A stretch of 64,000 nt of DNA from Acanthacorydalis orientalis (GCA_034766995.1 CM068317.1:30585001-30649000), one strand, 5' to 3'. Positions 26,000 to 38,988 are shown, counted from the stretch's first letter. The notes: generated by a model from the letters alone, not told the origin. Numbers and translations: made by a program.

Positions 26000-27160
26000 C
26001 GAAGCCCCCTAAAATCCCAGATAATCAAATAATTGTTAGTTATTTGAACTAGATGTAAAAATAACTCGATGTTTGTAAACCTATAACAATCCCACACAAC
26101 CCGATGTTTATAAATCTATATAACCTAAATAAATTAAAAAGTTTTATACTCTTCAATAAATCATATTACAAGCAGCAAACATATCAAGTGAAACTCTAAG
26201 ATTTCGAACAAATAAATACATTCTCTTAAACTACATTTTTACAAATTGTTCATAATAATTCAGTATAGCAGTATATATCAGTGATCGTGGATCTTACAAG
26301 TCATTTATCATCTCTATTACATGATAAATCATATTTACAGTTTAAAAAATAATCTTAAATGTTGTTCAAAATAGAAAAGTATATCACATATTCTTTTAAA
26401 AATGCACCTAAGAAAACCAGTTAACTAGGGAGACTAATCCTATATGTTATTTTTGTACAAAAATGTGCAATAATGACCAAAAATCAAAAAAAATATTTTG
26501 ATTCATATATTAAATAATTTAATTATTTATGTTTTAAACACGTACTTGAAGAATTAGTTTCCCTATTCAACTGGGCACCTTAGATGCATTTTTGTATTTT
26601 TAAAATATGTTTTTATGTATAATCTTATTTATCAGCTTCATGTTTTTTTGTACGAATATAGAATGTTCTTTTATATACTTATAAACTTTCAAGGCGGAAC
26701 ATAAGCGTCCGTCTATAAACCATGCTCAATACCCATGACGAACATTGACATCTGCGATTGTATTCGTCATTCTTTAGTACGGAAACGAACGAAAATGTAC
26801 AACAAATGTATAAAAAAGCTACAATTATCAGTAGTAATATTCTGACGATTGTACTGTGGTTTAATAAATGGTTATTTAAAAATTATGTCTTCAAAGAAAC
26901 ATTCCAAAAATATAACATTAAAAAATATTGTTTGAAAAAAACAATGATTATTAAGCTACTTTTATGAATTAAAATTTTATTAGATTTATCCATTGTTTCA
27001 GACACACATTTTGTAAAAAAGGGTTAGATTTGAACATTATTATAGCTTTTTTCTTTACTTTGCAATTGAATTTGGACACACATTATATTTAATGCACTAC
27101 TGTTGTAAGACTTTTAGTGATAAAAAAAAACACTGGCGATCTACTTAAAAATTTTCACAG
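26000..27160. other. AT-rich DNA, no gene seen
   Basis: A slightly GC-richer stretch (ataagcgtccgtctataaac) lies at about 26700-26790. A 69-codon frame from 26758 shows no recognisable motif. Confidence 0.4.
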
Positions 27161-27164
27161 ATAT

Positions 27165-27275
27165 TTTTTTAACTTTCCCATAAACCACCTTTTTTTATTA
27201 AAGTGTTCAATAATTAATTATTATTTAATTTTGATTGTTACGCATTTTGATATTGATACCATCATCTTCAAAGTA
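27165..27275 (-). repeat. Foldback family F1, one arm
   Basis: AAACCACCTTTTTTTATTAA, GTTCAATAATTAATTATT, TTTTGATTGTTACGCATTTT and GATACCATCATCTTCAAAGT occur in the F1 outer-to-centre order. Confidence 0.55.
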
Positions 27276-27507
27276 TTTAAATATAGGAAAAGCTCAGTTG
27301 AAAAAAAATCGTTTTTAGAGAAGTAACAAAATCATTTGTAATTGTAAATTTAACCTTAGTGTCAAAAACTACCTCTACATTACTTTATGTACACTTTTTT
27401 ACTCATTCAGTAAATTCAATTCAATACATATTTCAAATCAATTAGATTATCAGTTATTTTTATTAATAGAAAACTCGTTTCTCTGTCAATAATGTATTGA
27501 TTTGATT

Positions 27508-27532
27508 AGACACATATTTGAAATATGTGTCT
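27508..27532. repeat. Perfect 25-bp inverted repeat
   Basis: AGACACATATTT and AAATATGTGTCT are perfect 12-bp arms around a single G. Confidence 0.9.
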
Positions 27533-27589
27533 GTAATTTTAACTAATTTTTTTTAATATATACTTTGTAATGTACATTTCAAGAAGTAA

Positions 27590-27850
27590 AATCTGGAGAA
27601 GAGGGCCTGATTGTCGTTCGTTCATTGTCTTCAATAAAAAAAAAACTGGTTTACTCAATATTAAATCACGCATTCAAGTATAAAAATTATTTTAAGGCCG
27701 TGCATGAAGATCGTCGTGTACTAAGAACTCTTGTGTGTATTCCTTACATCGTCTGTTTTTTGTGTTGAAGGTAGAGGCCTATATCTTGTGTAAGAGCGGT
27801 TTCACACGATCCTCACAACACCACAAAACGTGACCCACAGTTGGAAAAAT
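27590..27850. other. GC-richer unassigned stretch
   Basis: Locally less AT-rich (gaagagggcctgattgtcg, gatcgtcgtgtac, gagcggtttcacacgatcc). No sustained frame or recognised repeat. Confidence 0.3.
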
Positions 27851-27897
27851 GGTTAATACATAAATTAATATGGAGTTTGTATGAATGAACGTATTCT

Positions 27898-27929
27898 AAG
27901 GAACATATTCTAAGTAGAATATGTTCCTT
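27898..27929. repeat. Perfect 15-bp inverted repeat
   Basis: AAGGAACATATTCTA and TAGAATATGTTCCTT are separated by AG. An extra GTATTCTA just to the left repeats part of the arm. Confidence 0.9.
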
Positions 27930-28291
27930 GTATAGGTCACATTTTTGAGCCCTTGAAACACTCATGTAAAATTGTTTTAACTCTAATGTCGTATTCGTTG
28001 CATAACTCGAAAATTAACACACACGAATGGAGCATTTTTTTGTTTCCAACAAAACTATTTCATTTCGTTCAACCAGCAAAGGTCTAAAGCATCCACCAAA
28101 CATTATTTTATTAATCTGACCATCATATAAATTTTGGATTGTATATAACAGATAAAAAATACATTATTGTTGAGAAAAAAATCGAAAATCTATAAGGAAA
28201 ACATCTATAAAACATTTAATAATCGCTGTGTATAAAATGGCGAATACCGAAAGTCGATATTTTCGAATAAATAAATGTTAACTTTTATTTA

Positions 28292-28292
<1 letters not shown>

Positions 28293-28352
<60 letters not shown>
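28293..28352. repeat. (TA)n microsatellite
   Basis: About 60 bp of TA with an ACAT and a GTAT interruption. Confidence 0.97.
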
Positions 28353-28550
28353 ACAAACAGATATGAAATTTCACGTGACAGTGTCATTCCTAGTAGATAT
28401 AAATAATAAAATAATAATATTAATTCATACAAATTATAAACAATGAAATTATAAGTTTTGCATATATCAAAAAAATGCTCTATAATTAAAAATACTGATA
28501 AAATTTATTTTTTGTACAAGGTTATCATAAAAATAATATCTCTCTCATTC

Positions 28551-28556
<6 letters not shown>

Positions 28557-28637
<81 letters not shown>

Positions 28638-28638
28638 A
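28557..28638. repeat. (TA)n array with GT interruptions
   Basis: TA runs broken by two GT steps, ending in GTGTGTAT. Confidence 0.97.
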
Positions 28639-28639
28639 T

Positions 28640-29292
28640 TATTATTGTCAACAGAGTATTTATATCATAAAATAAAGTCACATTTAGAACACTGACACAT
28701 ATAAATATTTCTTAAATGTAGATAAAATTTTTGAAAGTCACCTAAAACTATTAAATTAAAAAATCGTATACATTTACAAGACAATTTAAACTATATAGCA
28801 CACATAGGCATAAACATTTTTTCATCTATTTTTATTGGACATACTTAGATATTGAATTTTTAAGCCAAAGTAGTATACGGTCGGGTTTAAATTATGTCGT
28901 ATCTCCATTACATATAATATTATTACTTATAAAAGATCATTTTAATATTTTACATTACTATATTTATTTAAAAGGATAAATATCAGCTATTCTATTGCTA
29001 TATTACTGATTAATAATACTTAAGAGTCTATACTGTATTAAGAAAGTTTTTTTTAATAATTAAAAAGAAAAATGAAAATGAATAACAAAGAAAATACTAA
29101 TATATAATCATAGTACTATATTTTAATCTCGACTATATTTAACTGCAATTTCCCTTTACTGTTTGCAACTCTGTGGGGTGTCGCGACCCACAGTTTAAGA
29201 AAAACCAAAAATATTTTCTGATTTATAAAATATAATTCAATCTTTTTTATTGAAATATACATTTTTATTAAAAGAAACGAAATTCATTTTTT

Positions 29293-29296
<4 letters not shown>
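28640..29296. other. AT-rich DNA, no gene seen
   Basis: Only the hAT-like terminus at 29161 is recognisable. Confidence 0.4.
29161..29206 (-). mobile_element. hAT-like terminal fragment
   Basis: On the minus strand this reads TTCTTAAACTGTGGGTCGCG followed by ACACCCCACAGAG. It is the widespread hAT terminal motif (TTCTCAAACTGTGGGTCGCGACCC). No second end or 8-bp duplication is visible, so it is a fragment. Confidence 0.55.

Positions 29297-29345
<49 letters not shown>
29297..29345. repeat. (TA)n microsatellite
   Basis: About 49 bp of pure TA. Confidence 0.97.
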
Positions 29346-29349
<4 letters not shown>

Positions 29350-29671
29350 TAGTTATTACACTAGTTAATTATATGTGATAAATAAAATTATATTTCGAAA
29401 ATATTTTTATTTTAAAACGGTGTAATATTGACATAAATTAGTAACTGTTCTTAAAATGTGTTTATGAATCAGTTATTAAAATAACAAATCTGAAAATGTT
29501 GCAAAATCCATAACAACGTCTCTTAATATAATTATTATTTAGTACTGTAGCTAAATTCACTTAAAAGAAAACATTGTAATTTTGGCATATTAGTTTGTGG
29601 AAATATTTTAATATTTTTAAATGTATATCATTATCCTATATTTAAATATTTAATTTATTATAAAATATGTG

Positions 29672-29674
<3 letters not shown>

Positions 29675-29722
<48 letters not shown>
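29675..29722. repeat. (TA)n microsatellite
   Basis: About 48 bp of pure TA. Confidence 0.97.
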
Positions 29723-29724
<2 letters not shown>

Positions 29725-29725
<1 letters not shown>

Positions 29726-30264
29726 AATATAAAAATTAAATAAAAATAAATACTTACTAAATCCAGAGATATCCATCATTTTCTAATAATTATATATTCA
29801 CATCCGTTGAAAAAAAGATCACAAAATTTATGGATCAATGACTTTTCACTAAAAATTTAACCACACTTTTTTATTGTCACACGATATTATATAAAAGAAG
29901 ACCACATCGTTGAATGAGTGTTGTTCGCAGATCGATCGATTGTAACCGAATTTACGTTTCACTGATATATATGTATTTTTTAAAAATGTATACTTCGGAC
30001 TTTATCAAATCACTTGAATTTGACAACAGCACATTTTATTGAGTGATTGGTGCAAAAGTCCAACGATGTCAAAATAGAAATACAATGTGCAATACGTAAA
30101 TCGCCAGTTGACTAGATTCTCCACCAATTTGTACTTGACTTGGATTCTTATCTAAAACTATTATATTGTGTTGAATGTACACTTGATATACATTTACATA
30201 TCATACATATATTTTAATATTTATCTATATATCAGTCTATATCGCATACACACACAGTCTCTGC
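29725..30264. other. AT-rich DNA, no gene seen
   Basis: No recognisable feature. Confidence 0.4.
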
Positions 30265-30268
30265 GTAT

Positions 30269-30335
<67 letters not shown>
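30265..30335. repeat. (ACAT)n(TA)n array
   Basis: Three to four ACAT units then about 55 bp of TA. Confidence 0.97.
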
Positions 30336-30339
<4 letters not shown>

Positions 30340-30835
30340 GAATACATAAAAACAAAATAGTATAAAATTTCAAATATCTTGAGATTAACATCAATGAAAA
30401 TTGAAAATAGAAAGAGAGCCAAAAAAAATATAAACCGAAGACTAATGTAATGATTGCTACAAGTAAAATGCTATACCAATATATCAGTACAAATACTAAG
30501 TAAAATGTTCAAATCAACAATACAATCAATAATACCTTATAGGGTAGAATTTTATGAAACTGGTTTAATTACTAACACATATAATTAAAGTATTCTTAAA
30601 ATACTAAGAAAAACATTACAAATAGAAAAAAAATGGATATGCAACTCTAATAGAAACTGGAATGTAGAGGTACAGGCGTGTTTATTACTATAAAACAAAA
30701 AGTAAGCGGTATTACAAAATAAAATAATAATGAAGACAAACATAGTAAATATGTGACTGATGCTAAAATGTGTGAAAACACTTGCAACGGACAGAAAGAA
30801 TAAAAGAATATTTTTTTATAGAGACATGCCCATAT

Positions 30836-31027
30836 TTAGATGAAAAGTCGGAGTGAAAAAAGTTTCCCTCGAGTGAAAACAAAGTTCGATATGAAAAAAC
30901 AGTGGACTAAAATAGTACTGTATTTTAGGTTTCCTTCACCATTTTTTCGGACCGAAATATGTTTTTCACAAGCTGGAGCAACATTCCTAGTCCGAGACTT
31001 GTCCACTTTTAAATGTTTCTGAGCCAA
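30836..31027. other. GC-richer segment open on both strands
   Basis: Frames of 60-63 codons stay open on both strands over the same 190 bp. The minus-strand version begins MAQKHLKVDKSRTRNVAPAC and reads less AT-biased than chance frames nearby. No domain or splice context is recognised. It could be an exon remnant or simply a GC-richer patch. Confidence 0.2.
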
Positions 31028-31131
31028 TATATTTTTTTTTGTTCATTTACAATTTGCTTTCTCCTTTTTCATCAATTATTAATTGTGGAGAAGAATACTT
31101 ATGATCGCAAATAATATACTTAAAACATTAT

Positions 31132-31144
31132 ATCACTCTTGATG

Positions 31145-31198
<54 letters not shown>

Positions 31199-31212
31199 CA
31201 CTCTTGATGATT
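31132..31212. repeat. (TA)n array flanked by a 16-bp direct repeat
   Basis: ATCACTCTTGATGATT occurs at 31132-31147 and again, identical, at 31197-31212, with only TA units between. Confidence 0.95.
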
Positions 31213-31214
31213 TT

Positions 31215-31637
31215 AAAACCTCCATGTCCTTGTGCGAAATTTAAATTATCACGTCATTTCTGACGCACTCTGTCCTCAATATTCCTAGCGTCCGTCGATA
31301 ACACCACATTTCAAAGGCCTTGGGTTTATTCATAACAGTAAACGTTAGAGAACTGATCGCATATAATATCAAAAGAATCTGAGACGACTAGAAAAAGGAA
31401 ACAAATGACGAGAAAATATATTTTTCAATAAAATGAAAATAGTTGTATACTTTTATTCTTCACTTTCATTTCATCTTTTATATAATATAATGTATAAAAA
31501 ACAAAACTGAAGAAATAGAAAAATAAGATTATAACAATAGTATAAAAGCACAGAATTCATATGTAACAAATAGATTAAAAATGTTACCAACTGTTTACTT
31601 TGTAATTTGTTTTATACCTGTGTGTACCTGGATTTGA
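31215..31637. other. AT-rich DNA, no gene seen
   Basis: A small GC-richer piece (tagcgtccgtcgataacacc) near 31288 has no recognisable function. Confidence 0.35.
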
Positions 31638-31830
31638 AGTTATGTTTCTTATCCACAGTTGTTTCTTTTCACTGAGATAACTATTTAAATATTTTCTACA
31701 AGCGGTTTCTTCTGTTAACATATTTAGGTAAATACTTTGTGAAATTTATTTAACTGAAAATGTCAATAGATGAAACCGGTTGTAGAAAATATTATTTAAA
31801 TAGTGACCCCCAAGGACAAGAAACACAATT
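31638..31830. mobile_element. Foldback family F2, copy A
   Basis: Two inverted arms of about 90 bp. The left arm has ATGTTTCTTATCCACAG, AACTATTTAAATATTTTCTA and CAAGCGGTTTCTTCTG. The reverse complement of the right arm has GTGTTTCTTGTCCTTGG, CACTATTTAAATAATATTTT and CTACAACCGGTTTCATC. The CTACAACCGGTTTC core is shared with the copy at 48321. No coding capacity. Confidence 0.65.
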
Positions 31831-31839
31831 CTTTAAAAT

Positions 31840-33124
<1,285 letters not shown>

Positions 33125-33320
33125 TAAAACTCGAAATCAAATAGATCCCTAAATATACTAATCTTTTAGTTGCTGTAGAATTTCTCAGCGTGTGGTACGT
33201 GTACTCTCTAAGGTATGCGAACGAATTTCTGAGAATATGCAACTGAATGTTTATTGTATTTTGTCACATTTGTTCACTAGTAGGTATTCAAACATTAATT
33301 TCAGACTATGACGAATTCAT

Positions 33321-33331
33321 CACACACACAT

Positions 33332-33403
<72 letters not shown>

Positions 33404-33406
33404 ATG

Positions 33407-33472
<66 letters not shown>
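33321..33472. repeat. Compound (CA)n/(TA)n array
   Basis: CA and ACAT units then about 130 bp of TA with GTAT and ACAT interruptions. Confidence 0.97.
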
Positions 33473-33474
33473 GA

Positions 33475-34140
33475 AAAAGTATAATGTATAGTTTTTATTA
33501 CATATTATACTTCCCTCAGATATTTCACGATTTGAGAAAATCGACAACCATAATAAGATACCATACAAAGCGAAATGAAGGGTGATATACAGGTCTTATA
33601 CCCCCGGGAACGATCAATCAAAATCCAAGACAACTAGACACAATACAAGTCCGAATACTCTCAAAATCGTGAAAAGAAATTCGTTATACAATAATAAATC
33701 TACGATATTGTGTGCTAATTAATCAGAATCATCTTCGCTCGAAAAAATTCAGAAGCGGTCTCACGAAAGAAGTATTTGAGAAGATTGGATTACAATTAAT
33801 TACAACTACTATACAAGGCATTATTTAATTAAATACGATACATATTTCTAATTCAAATCATTTATAGTACTATCATAGTTGAATTTTATTGATTTTTTTT
33901 TAGTTGATATATCAACAACTAAAACATATTGATCAGAAGTATATTATACAAGTCAATAGTCAGTACAGCCTCCCCTCAAAGTACTGTTTAACAATATGAC
34001 TTTTATGTTTGTAAAGTAATAAAAAATAATTTTCAACAGACATTTAATGTATTTCTACATGCAAATCAGTAGGTTAATTTACATATCTATTTATTATATT
34101 ATAATTTATATTCTAAACTGTTTAGTTATAAAAATATATA
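33475..34140. other. AT-rich DNA, no gene seen
   Basis: No recognisable coding or repeat-family sequence. Confidence 0.4.
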
Positions 34141-34152
34141 TATTGTTGATAA

Positions 34153-34598
34153 CAGTGGTACACCCATAAGGGGAGAAAGGGGCCTATCCCCCAAAGGAAA
34201 AGGAAAAAATACTATCCCCTACATATACACAGATTTATGTAACCACAACTGAAGTAATTCAAGAGCTTTGTAAAAAGAAAAGAAAATGTGATTTTATTCT
34301 TTAAATGAATTTTTATAATCATCTAACGAATTTTATTGAATTCACATAAAAAAAATTATCCATTCAACTCGCCTCCTCCCTGATTAAATCCTGAATGCGC
34401 CACTGTCAGCAATAGTGTATGGACGAACAATATACACCTTACTCTTTAGATAACCTGAAAGAAAATAATCACACACAGTCAAATCTAGGGATCTTGCTAG
34501 GCAAAACAACATCTCAAATTTTGGAAATGGTTCAGAAAAACCGCTCTTACATCAGCTATGGACACCCCTCCCCAAATTAAATCCTGAGTGCGCCACTG
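34153..34598. mobile_element. Non-autonomous hAT-like element
   Basis: The left end is CAGTGGTACACCCATAAGGG. The reverse complement of the right end is CAGTGGCGCACTCAGGATTT followed by AATTTGGGGAGGGG. A perfect 8-bp duplication GTTGATAA flanks both sides (34145-34152 and 34599-34606), which is diagnostic of hAT-type insertion. A second right-end-like sequence (TTAAATCCTGAATGCGCCAC, ending CACTG at 34405) lies inside. That points to a nested or tandemly extended copy. No transposase is encoded. Confidence 0.8.
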
Positions 34599-34606
34599 GT
34601 TGATAA

Positions 34607-35170
34607 GCATAACACAACTCAAATAAAGAATTTACAAGCTAATAATCTCTCAGTTACAAATGTCTTAAATATTTTTAATTTTAGAATGAAACTCGCGATA
34701 TAATAACGAAAACTTTGTTAAAAATTTATCTTGAATCATATTTGCTCGTGCATTATATTTGAAAACGAAGGTCGAGAATAAAAAAAAATGTTATCTATCC
34801 ACTTAATATAAATTTTATGACAGTATATCTCTAATTATTGTTTGATTGTTTATTTTATCTTTATATCTATTTAAAGTCATAATTTTATCAACAAAAAAAA
34901 TATTAAATTTTATTCAGAGCGATAAATACTAAGAAAGATACAAACAACAATTGTTTTTATTTTTATAGAGCAGTAATAAATAAATAATAAAATAATATAG
35001 TGTTTGAAAAAATATTCAAGCAGCAATACTTTGTAAAATAATATATCGGAAAAAAGAATTTATAAATAATATCAATACTTATTTCAATACCTATTTTATC
35101 CATAAATATTTTCCTTCTTGTTATGTTTTTTCAGTTGTGAAATATTAGGAAAAGTATACAGGATATATTT
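34607..35170. other. AT-rich DNA, no gene seen
   Basis: No recognisable feature. Confidence 0.4.
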
Positions 35171-35200
35171 GTATATGCATATATATATATATATATGTAA

Positions 35201-35258
<58 letters not shown>
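35171..35258. repeat. (TA)n microsatellite
   Basis: TA runs with GCAT and GTAAATG interruptions on the left. Confidence 0.96.
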
Positions 35259-35489
35259 CATTATTAATACAAGTGAAGTATATAAACGTTTGTAACTATT
35301 AAAAAATTACAAAATATAATTAGATTACTTCTGTTCTAATTTTTGTAAAGATCTTAATTGTAAAGTGTTGATTTTTGAAAAAAAAATAGGTTTATTACAA
35401 ATACTGTGGACAGTGGACTGTGGTTTTTTTTACGAAGGGTTCACTTATTATCAGATTTTTTAAGAATTGGATAATAAATACGACACAGT

Positions 35490-35735
35490 GTAGCACTGTT
35501 GCTAAATTTACTTTCATGAATCAAATTGATCATTTATAAGACAAAATTCGTTTTTTTCTCTTGTTTTCTCTCACTGTTAACTAAAATTATAATGCAGTTT
35601 TGACACTGTGGCTAATGTAATGTAATTAATGTAATTAATTAATGAATTTTCCAAGCACACCACAAACCACAAAGTTCTTTCAGATCAAAAATTTTCAATA
35701 ATTGATTATTGCATGAATGTTTACAAGCTATCCAC
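35490..35735. repeat. Foldback family F1, copy with duplicated outer end
   Basis: The F1 outer end appears twice in the same direction: CACTGTTGCTAAATTTACTT near 35504 and TTTTGACACTGTGGCTAATG near 35597. After the second come CACACCACAAACCACAAAG, TTTCAGATCAAAAATTTTCA and ATAATTGATTATTG. A local TAATGTAATTAATGTAATTA tandem duplication lies at about 35617-35642. Confidence 0.6.
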
Positions 35736-35895
35736 AAATCAAAACACAACTCAAGACCAATACTTTTTTGCTTTGCTTTTGGTTTTGCATGACCACACGC
35801 GGTACAACTGATGATCACTGTGGGAACAGGTAGCTGATGACAATTATCCCTGTTCATCAAAGCAACATTTCTTGTGATGCTCCTTACATTATCAA

Positions 35896-35911
35896 TCTAT
35901 ATATCTATATA

Positions 35912-35975
<64 letters not shown>
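35896..35975. repeat. (TA)n array with CTAT units
   Basis: CTATATAT units followed by about 60 bp of TA. The array ends at a family P element. Confidence 0.97.
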
Positions 35976-35977
<2 letters not shown>

Positions 35978-35979
<2 letters not shown>

Positions 35980-36187
35980 TGATTCAATTTAGAGTTCCAC
36001 ATGAAACTATTAAAAAAATCTCAAAAATTAAAAAAAAATCATGTTATTTTTTATTTAATATTTTAGTTCAATTCAATACTATAATACAATTTAACTAAAA
36101 GTACTAAATAAATAAAAAAAGTGTTTTTTTTTTTAATTTTTACGATTTCTTTTAATACTTTCACATGAAAGCCTAAATTGAATCACC
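35978..36187. mobile_element. TIR MITE family P, copy 4 (long form)
   Basis: The left end is GTGATTCAATTTAGAGTTCC followed by ACATGAAACTATTAAAAAAA. The right end has the inverse TTTTAATACTTTCACATGAA and AGCCTAAATTGAATCACC. At 210 bp it is the longest of four copies, and it keeps the AGTTCAATTCAATACTATAA interior. TA flanks both ends. Confidence 0.8.
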
Positions 36188-36274
36188 TATATACATACAT
36201 GTTATTTGTTCAATAGTGTGTTATTAAAGTAACCCGTTTGAAAAATTTTAATTACGCCTACTAATTTCAACCAT

Positions 36275-36440
36275 CCGATCATACATCCTGTAACAATTGA
36301 TTATTTTTGATTGTTGATTATCCGCACATCGATATTTGTATCTTTACACTCTGAGGATGATGGCATCGATATCAAAATGTGCATAAGTAGCAATTAAAAA
36401 TGATCAATAATTAATTATTAAATATTTTTGTTATATAAAA
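36275..36440. mobile_element. Foldback family F1, both inner arms
   Basis: The left inner arm is ATTGATTATTTTTGATTGTT, then GATTATCCGCACATCGATAT. The right inner arm is CTCTGAGGATGATGGCATCG, then ATATCAAAATGTGCATAAG, AGCAATTAAAAATGATCAAT and AATTAATTATTAAATATTTT. The two arms are inverted copies meeting at TTTGTATCTTTACA. Confidence 0.7.
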
Positions 36441-36449
36441 AATTCATTT

Positions 36450-37010
36450 AGGAAATTGATATAGAACCATATAAGCTTCAAATAAAATTGAAGTTAAATT
36501 TTTAAGTAAAATTTTAGTTTGGTTTTAACGAAAATTGTTGCAGTAATAAAAAACACGCCCGTTTCTTCATTTGTGATGTAATAAATTAGATTCGAAATCA
36601 GTTTATTGAAATTATCGAGGTTACAGTTTCAGAAAATACAATAAATTTTGACATTTCGTAAAAAATATACCTAAGAGTAATTAACTTGTCCATTATTACT
36701 TTTCTTTGTATAAATTTGATGTCACAAACTGTTTAATTCAATTATTGGTGTAAAGATCTAACTGCAATTTTTATTAGTAAATACCGATAATTATTCTGAA
36801 AATAATTAATTACTTAAAATCAGATAAAATTAGAGCACGGTACTTTTATAATTACAATCATTTTGAAAAACTAAATAACTTATTTACTTGATCGATTATT
36901 AATGCATTTAATAAAAATATATTAGTTATAATTTTCAAATATGAAACTACTGTTTTTAATCACTTTATTAAATTATTCACTTGTTTTATTTCTTCACACA
37001 AACACCCACA
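36450..37010. other. AT-rich DNA, no gene seen
   Basis: No recognisable feature. Confidence 0.4.
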
Positions 37011-37012
37011 CC

Positions 37013-37013
<1 letters not shown>

Positions 37014-37062
<49 letters not shown>
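37014..37062. repeat. (TA)n microsatellite
   Basis: About 49 bp of pure TA. Confidence 0.97.
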
Positions 37063-37065
<3 letters not shown>

Positions 37066-37654
37066 CAAATATTACAATAAATATATAAAAATATAAATAT
37101 TTGATCTTTTTACAAACAAAACACTGATACTACTACGTTACCAAAAAAAGGTACGATGTTGTATGTGCTTTGATTTTCTTTTGGTGCAGAAATGCTATTA
37201 AAAGACGTAGATAAGAAAAATAAACATTATTGAGAAATATATGCATATATCAAACGGATTTAAAATGCAATAGTGCTGCTAAAACGTATTTTATATCATA
37301 AACTTATCAAATGTTACAAAATGGATTTAAGTTTATATTTCATTTCTTATCAGAGATTTACGTTTTTTTTTAAATTGAAATATTTACAATGAATGATAAT
37401 ATTACTATGTAATCTTGTACAATTTTAACGATAGTAAATATATTTGAGTAAATCGTAAAGGTCTAGTTATTTTTTATCCGTATGCATAGACCAGAGATGG
37501 TGAACAAGTGGCACAAGTGTCCAAATGATATGTGATATTAATTTATGGCCAGATAATAATTAGTTTTATAATAAAAAAAATAATATTTCGGACGATGTGA
37601 AAGTAGGAAACATCTTCCTGGAGAATTTTGATTACTGAAAAGTACTATCATAAA

Positions 37655-37930
37655 TTATTATTTTGTCATCTGGCACAGATTTTTCTGATAAAAATTGTTT
37701 AATAAATGATTTTATAATACCATTAACCTCAGAATGACAAAGTACATACAAATCTAACTTGATATTTTTCTATACCTAAGAGCTCTGAGGATAACGGCAT
37801 CGCCATCGAAATGTGCATAATCAACAATCAAAAAATATCAATAACCAATACTTTCACCAATAACTTTTGACCATAAACAAAGTTTTATGATTTGTGAAAT
37901 GAAAAAAGTATTAATTTATAAAACTAATCT
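37655..37930. mobile_element. Foldback family F1, two-arm copy
   Basis: The left arm (TTTTTCTGATAAAAATTGTT, then TAATACCATTAACCTCAGAA) and the right arm (CTCTGAGGATAACGGCATCG, CCATCGAAATGTGCATAATC, AACAATCAAAAAATATCAAT, ATGATTTGTGAAATGAAAAA) are inverted around about 50 bp of non-arm sequence. Confidence 0.65.
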
Positions 37931-38488
37931 AGCTTTTTTAAATTGAATTTTCTTTATATATTACTAACTCTTATATCTAAAAATTTCTAATATTGTTATA
38001 CATATTTATTCGACATTCAGAGGAAATTATAATATTAACGATGGTTAATTTGTATATTTTTTCATCAACTAACTCTTATCATTATTCTTTCAAAACAGAA
38101 AATTTTATAAAATCAGATGGCTGAAGTATTTTGATGGACAGCAATAATGATTCATGTATACTGTTAATTGTAACAAATTATATATCCAATATAAAGCAGT
38201 TGTCACCTAATGGATAGCAATAAATATATACTAATTATAAAATGTTATACATTACACTGTCCATAAGTTTTTGTTTCAAATAAAAAATGTGATTTAGATT
38301 ATCGAAGATAATTTCTGAATAAATGTATGAATTATTATTATATTCATTGGCAAAAATCCGAAATAATAGTGTTAAACTAATAACTAATGTGCAATTATTT
38401 TTTATTTCCACATAACACTGGGCTCACGTTGGATATATATTTTTCTCAATTTTATTGTCTGTAAACACAAAAAGGTTTGCCGTCTCTG

Positions 38489-38490
<2 letters not shown>

Positions 38491-38546
<56 letters not shown>

Positions 38547-38552
38547 GTGTAT
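38491..38552. repeat. (TA)n(GTAT)n array
   Basis: About 44 bp of TA then four GTAT-type units. Confidence 0.97.
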
Positions 38553-38774
38553 AATAATTCTTCTTCATCAAAACTATATATTTTATCGATTTATGATATC
38601 ATAAATTAATTTTCATATAGAACAAAGTAGATACTTTGTATATAAAGCAGATAATTCGAAAATATTCAGTGTCTAACACAAAAACAATAAGATATTTTTC
38701 TAATATATAAATATTTACAAGAAGAAGCAATTAAGAAACAAGCATTACAGCAAAATTTATTAAAATCAGGACTT

Positions 38775-38945
38775 TATTTAGAGAATTTTTCTGTATCTTG
38801 GTAGTCTAAAAATGGTAGCATCGCCATCGAAATGCTTATAAACAACAATCAATGGTTATTTTTTTAACACTTGATCAGAAATTTTTTTGTAGTTTACGAG
38901 GTGGAAAAGAATTAATATGAGAATGGAAAACCCTTTAATCTAGCA
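38775..38945 (+). repeat. Foldback family F1, right arm
   Basis: TTTTTCTGTATCTTGGTAGT, AATGGTAGCATCGCCATCGA, AATGCTTATAAACAACAATC, CTTGATCAGAAATTTTTTTG and GAGGTGGAAAAGAATTAATA occur in the F1 centre-to-outside order. Confidence 0.65.
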
Positions 38946-38966
38946 GAATTTGTAAAAAAAAAACAG

Positions 38967-38988
38967 ATATATATATATATATATATAA
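38967..38988. repeat. Short (TA)n array
   Basis: About 22 bp of TA beside an F1 arm. Confidence 0.9.
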
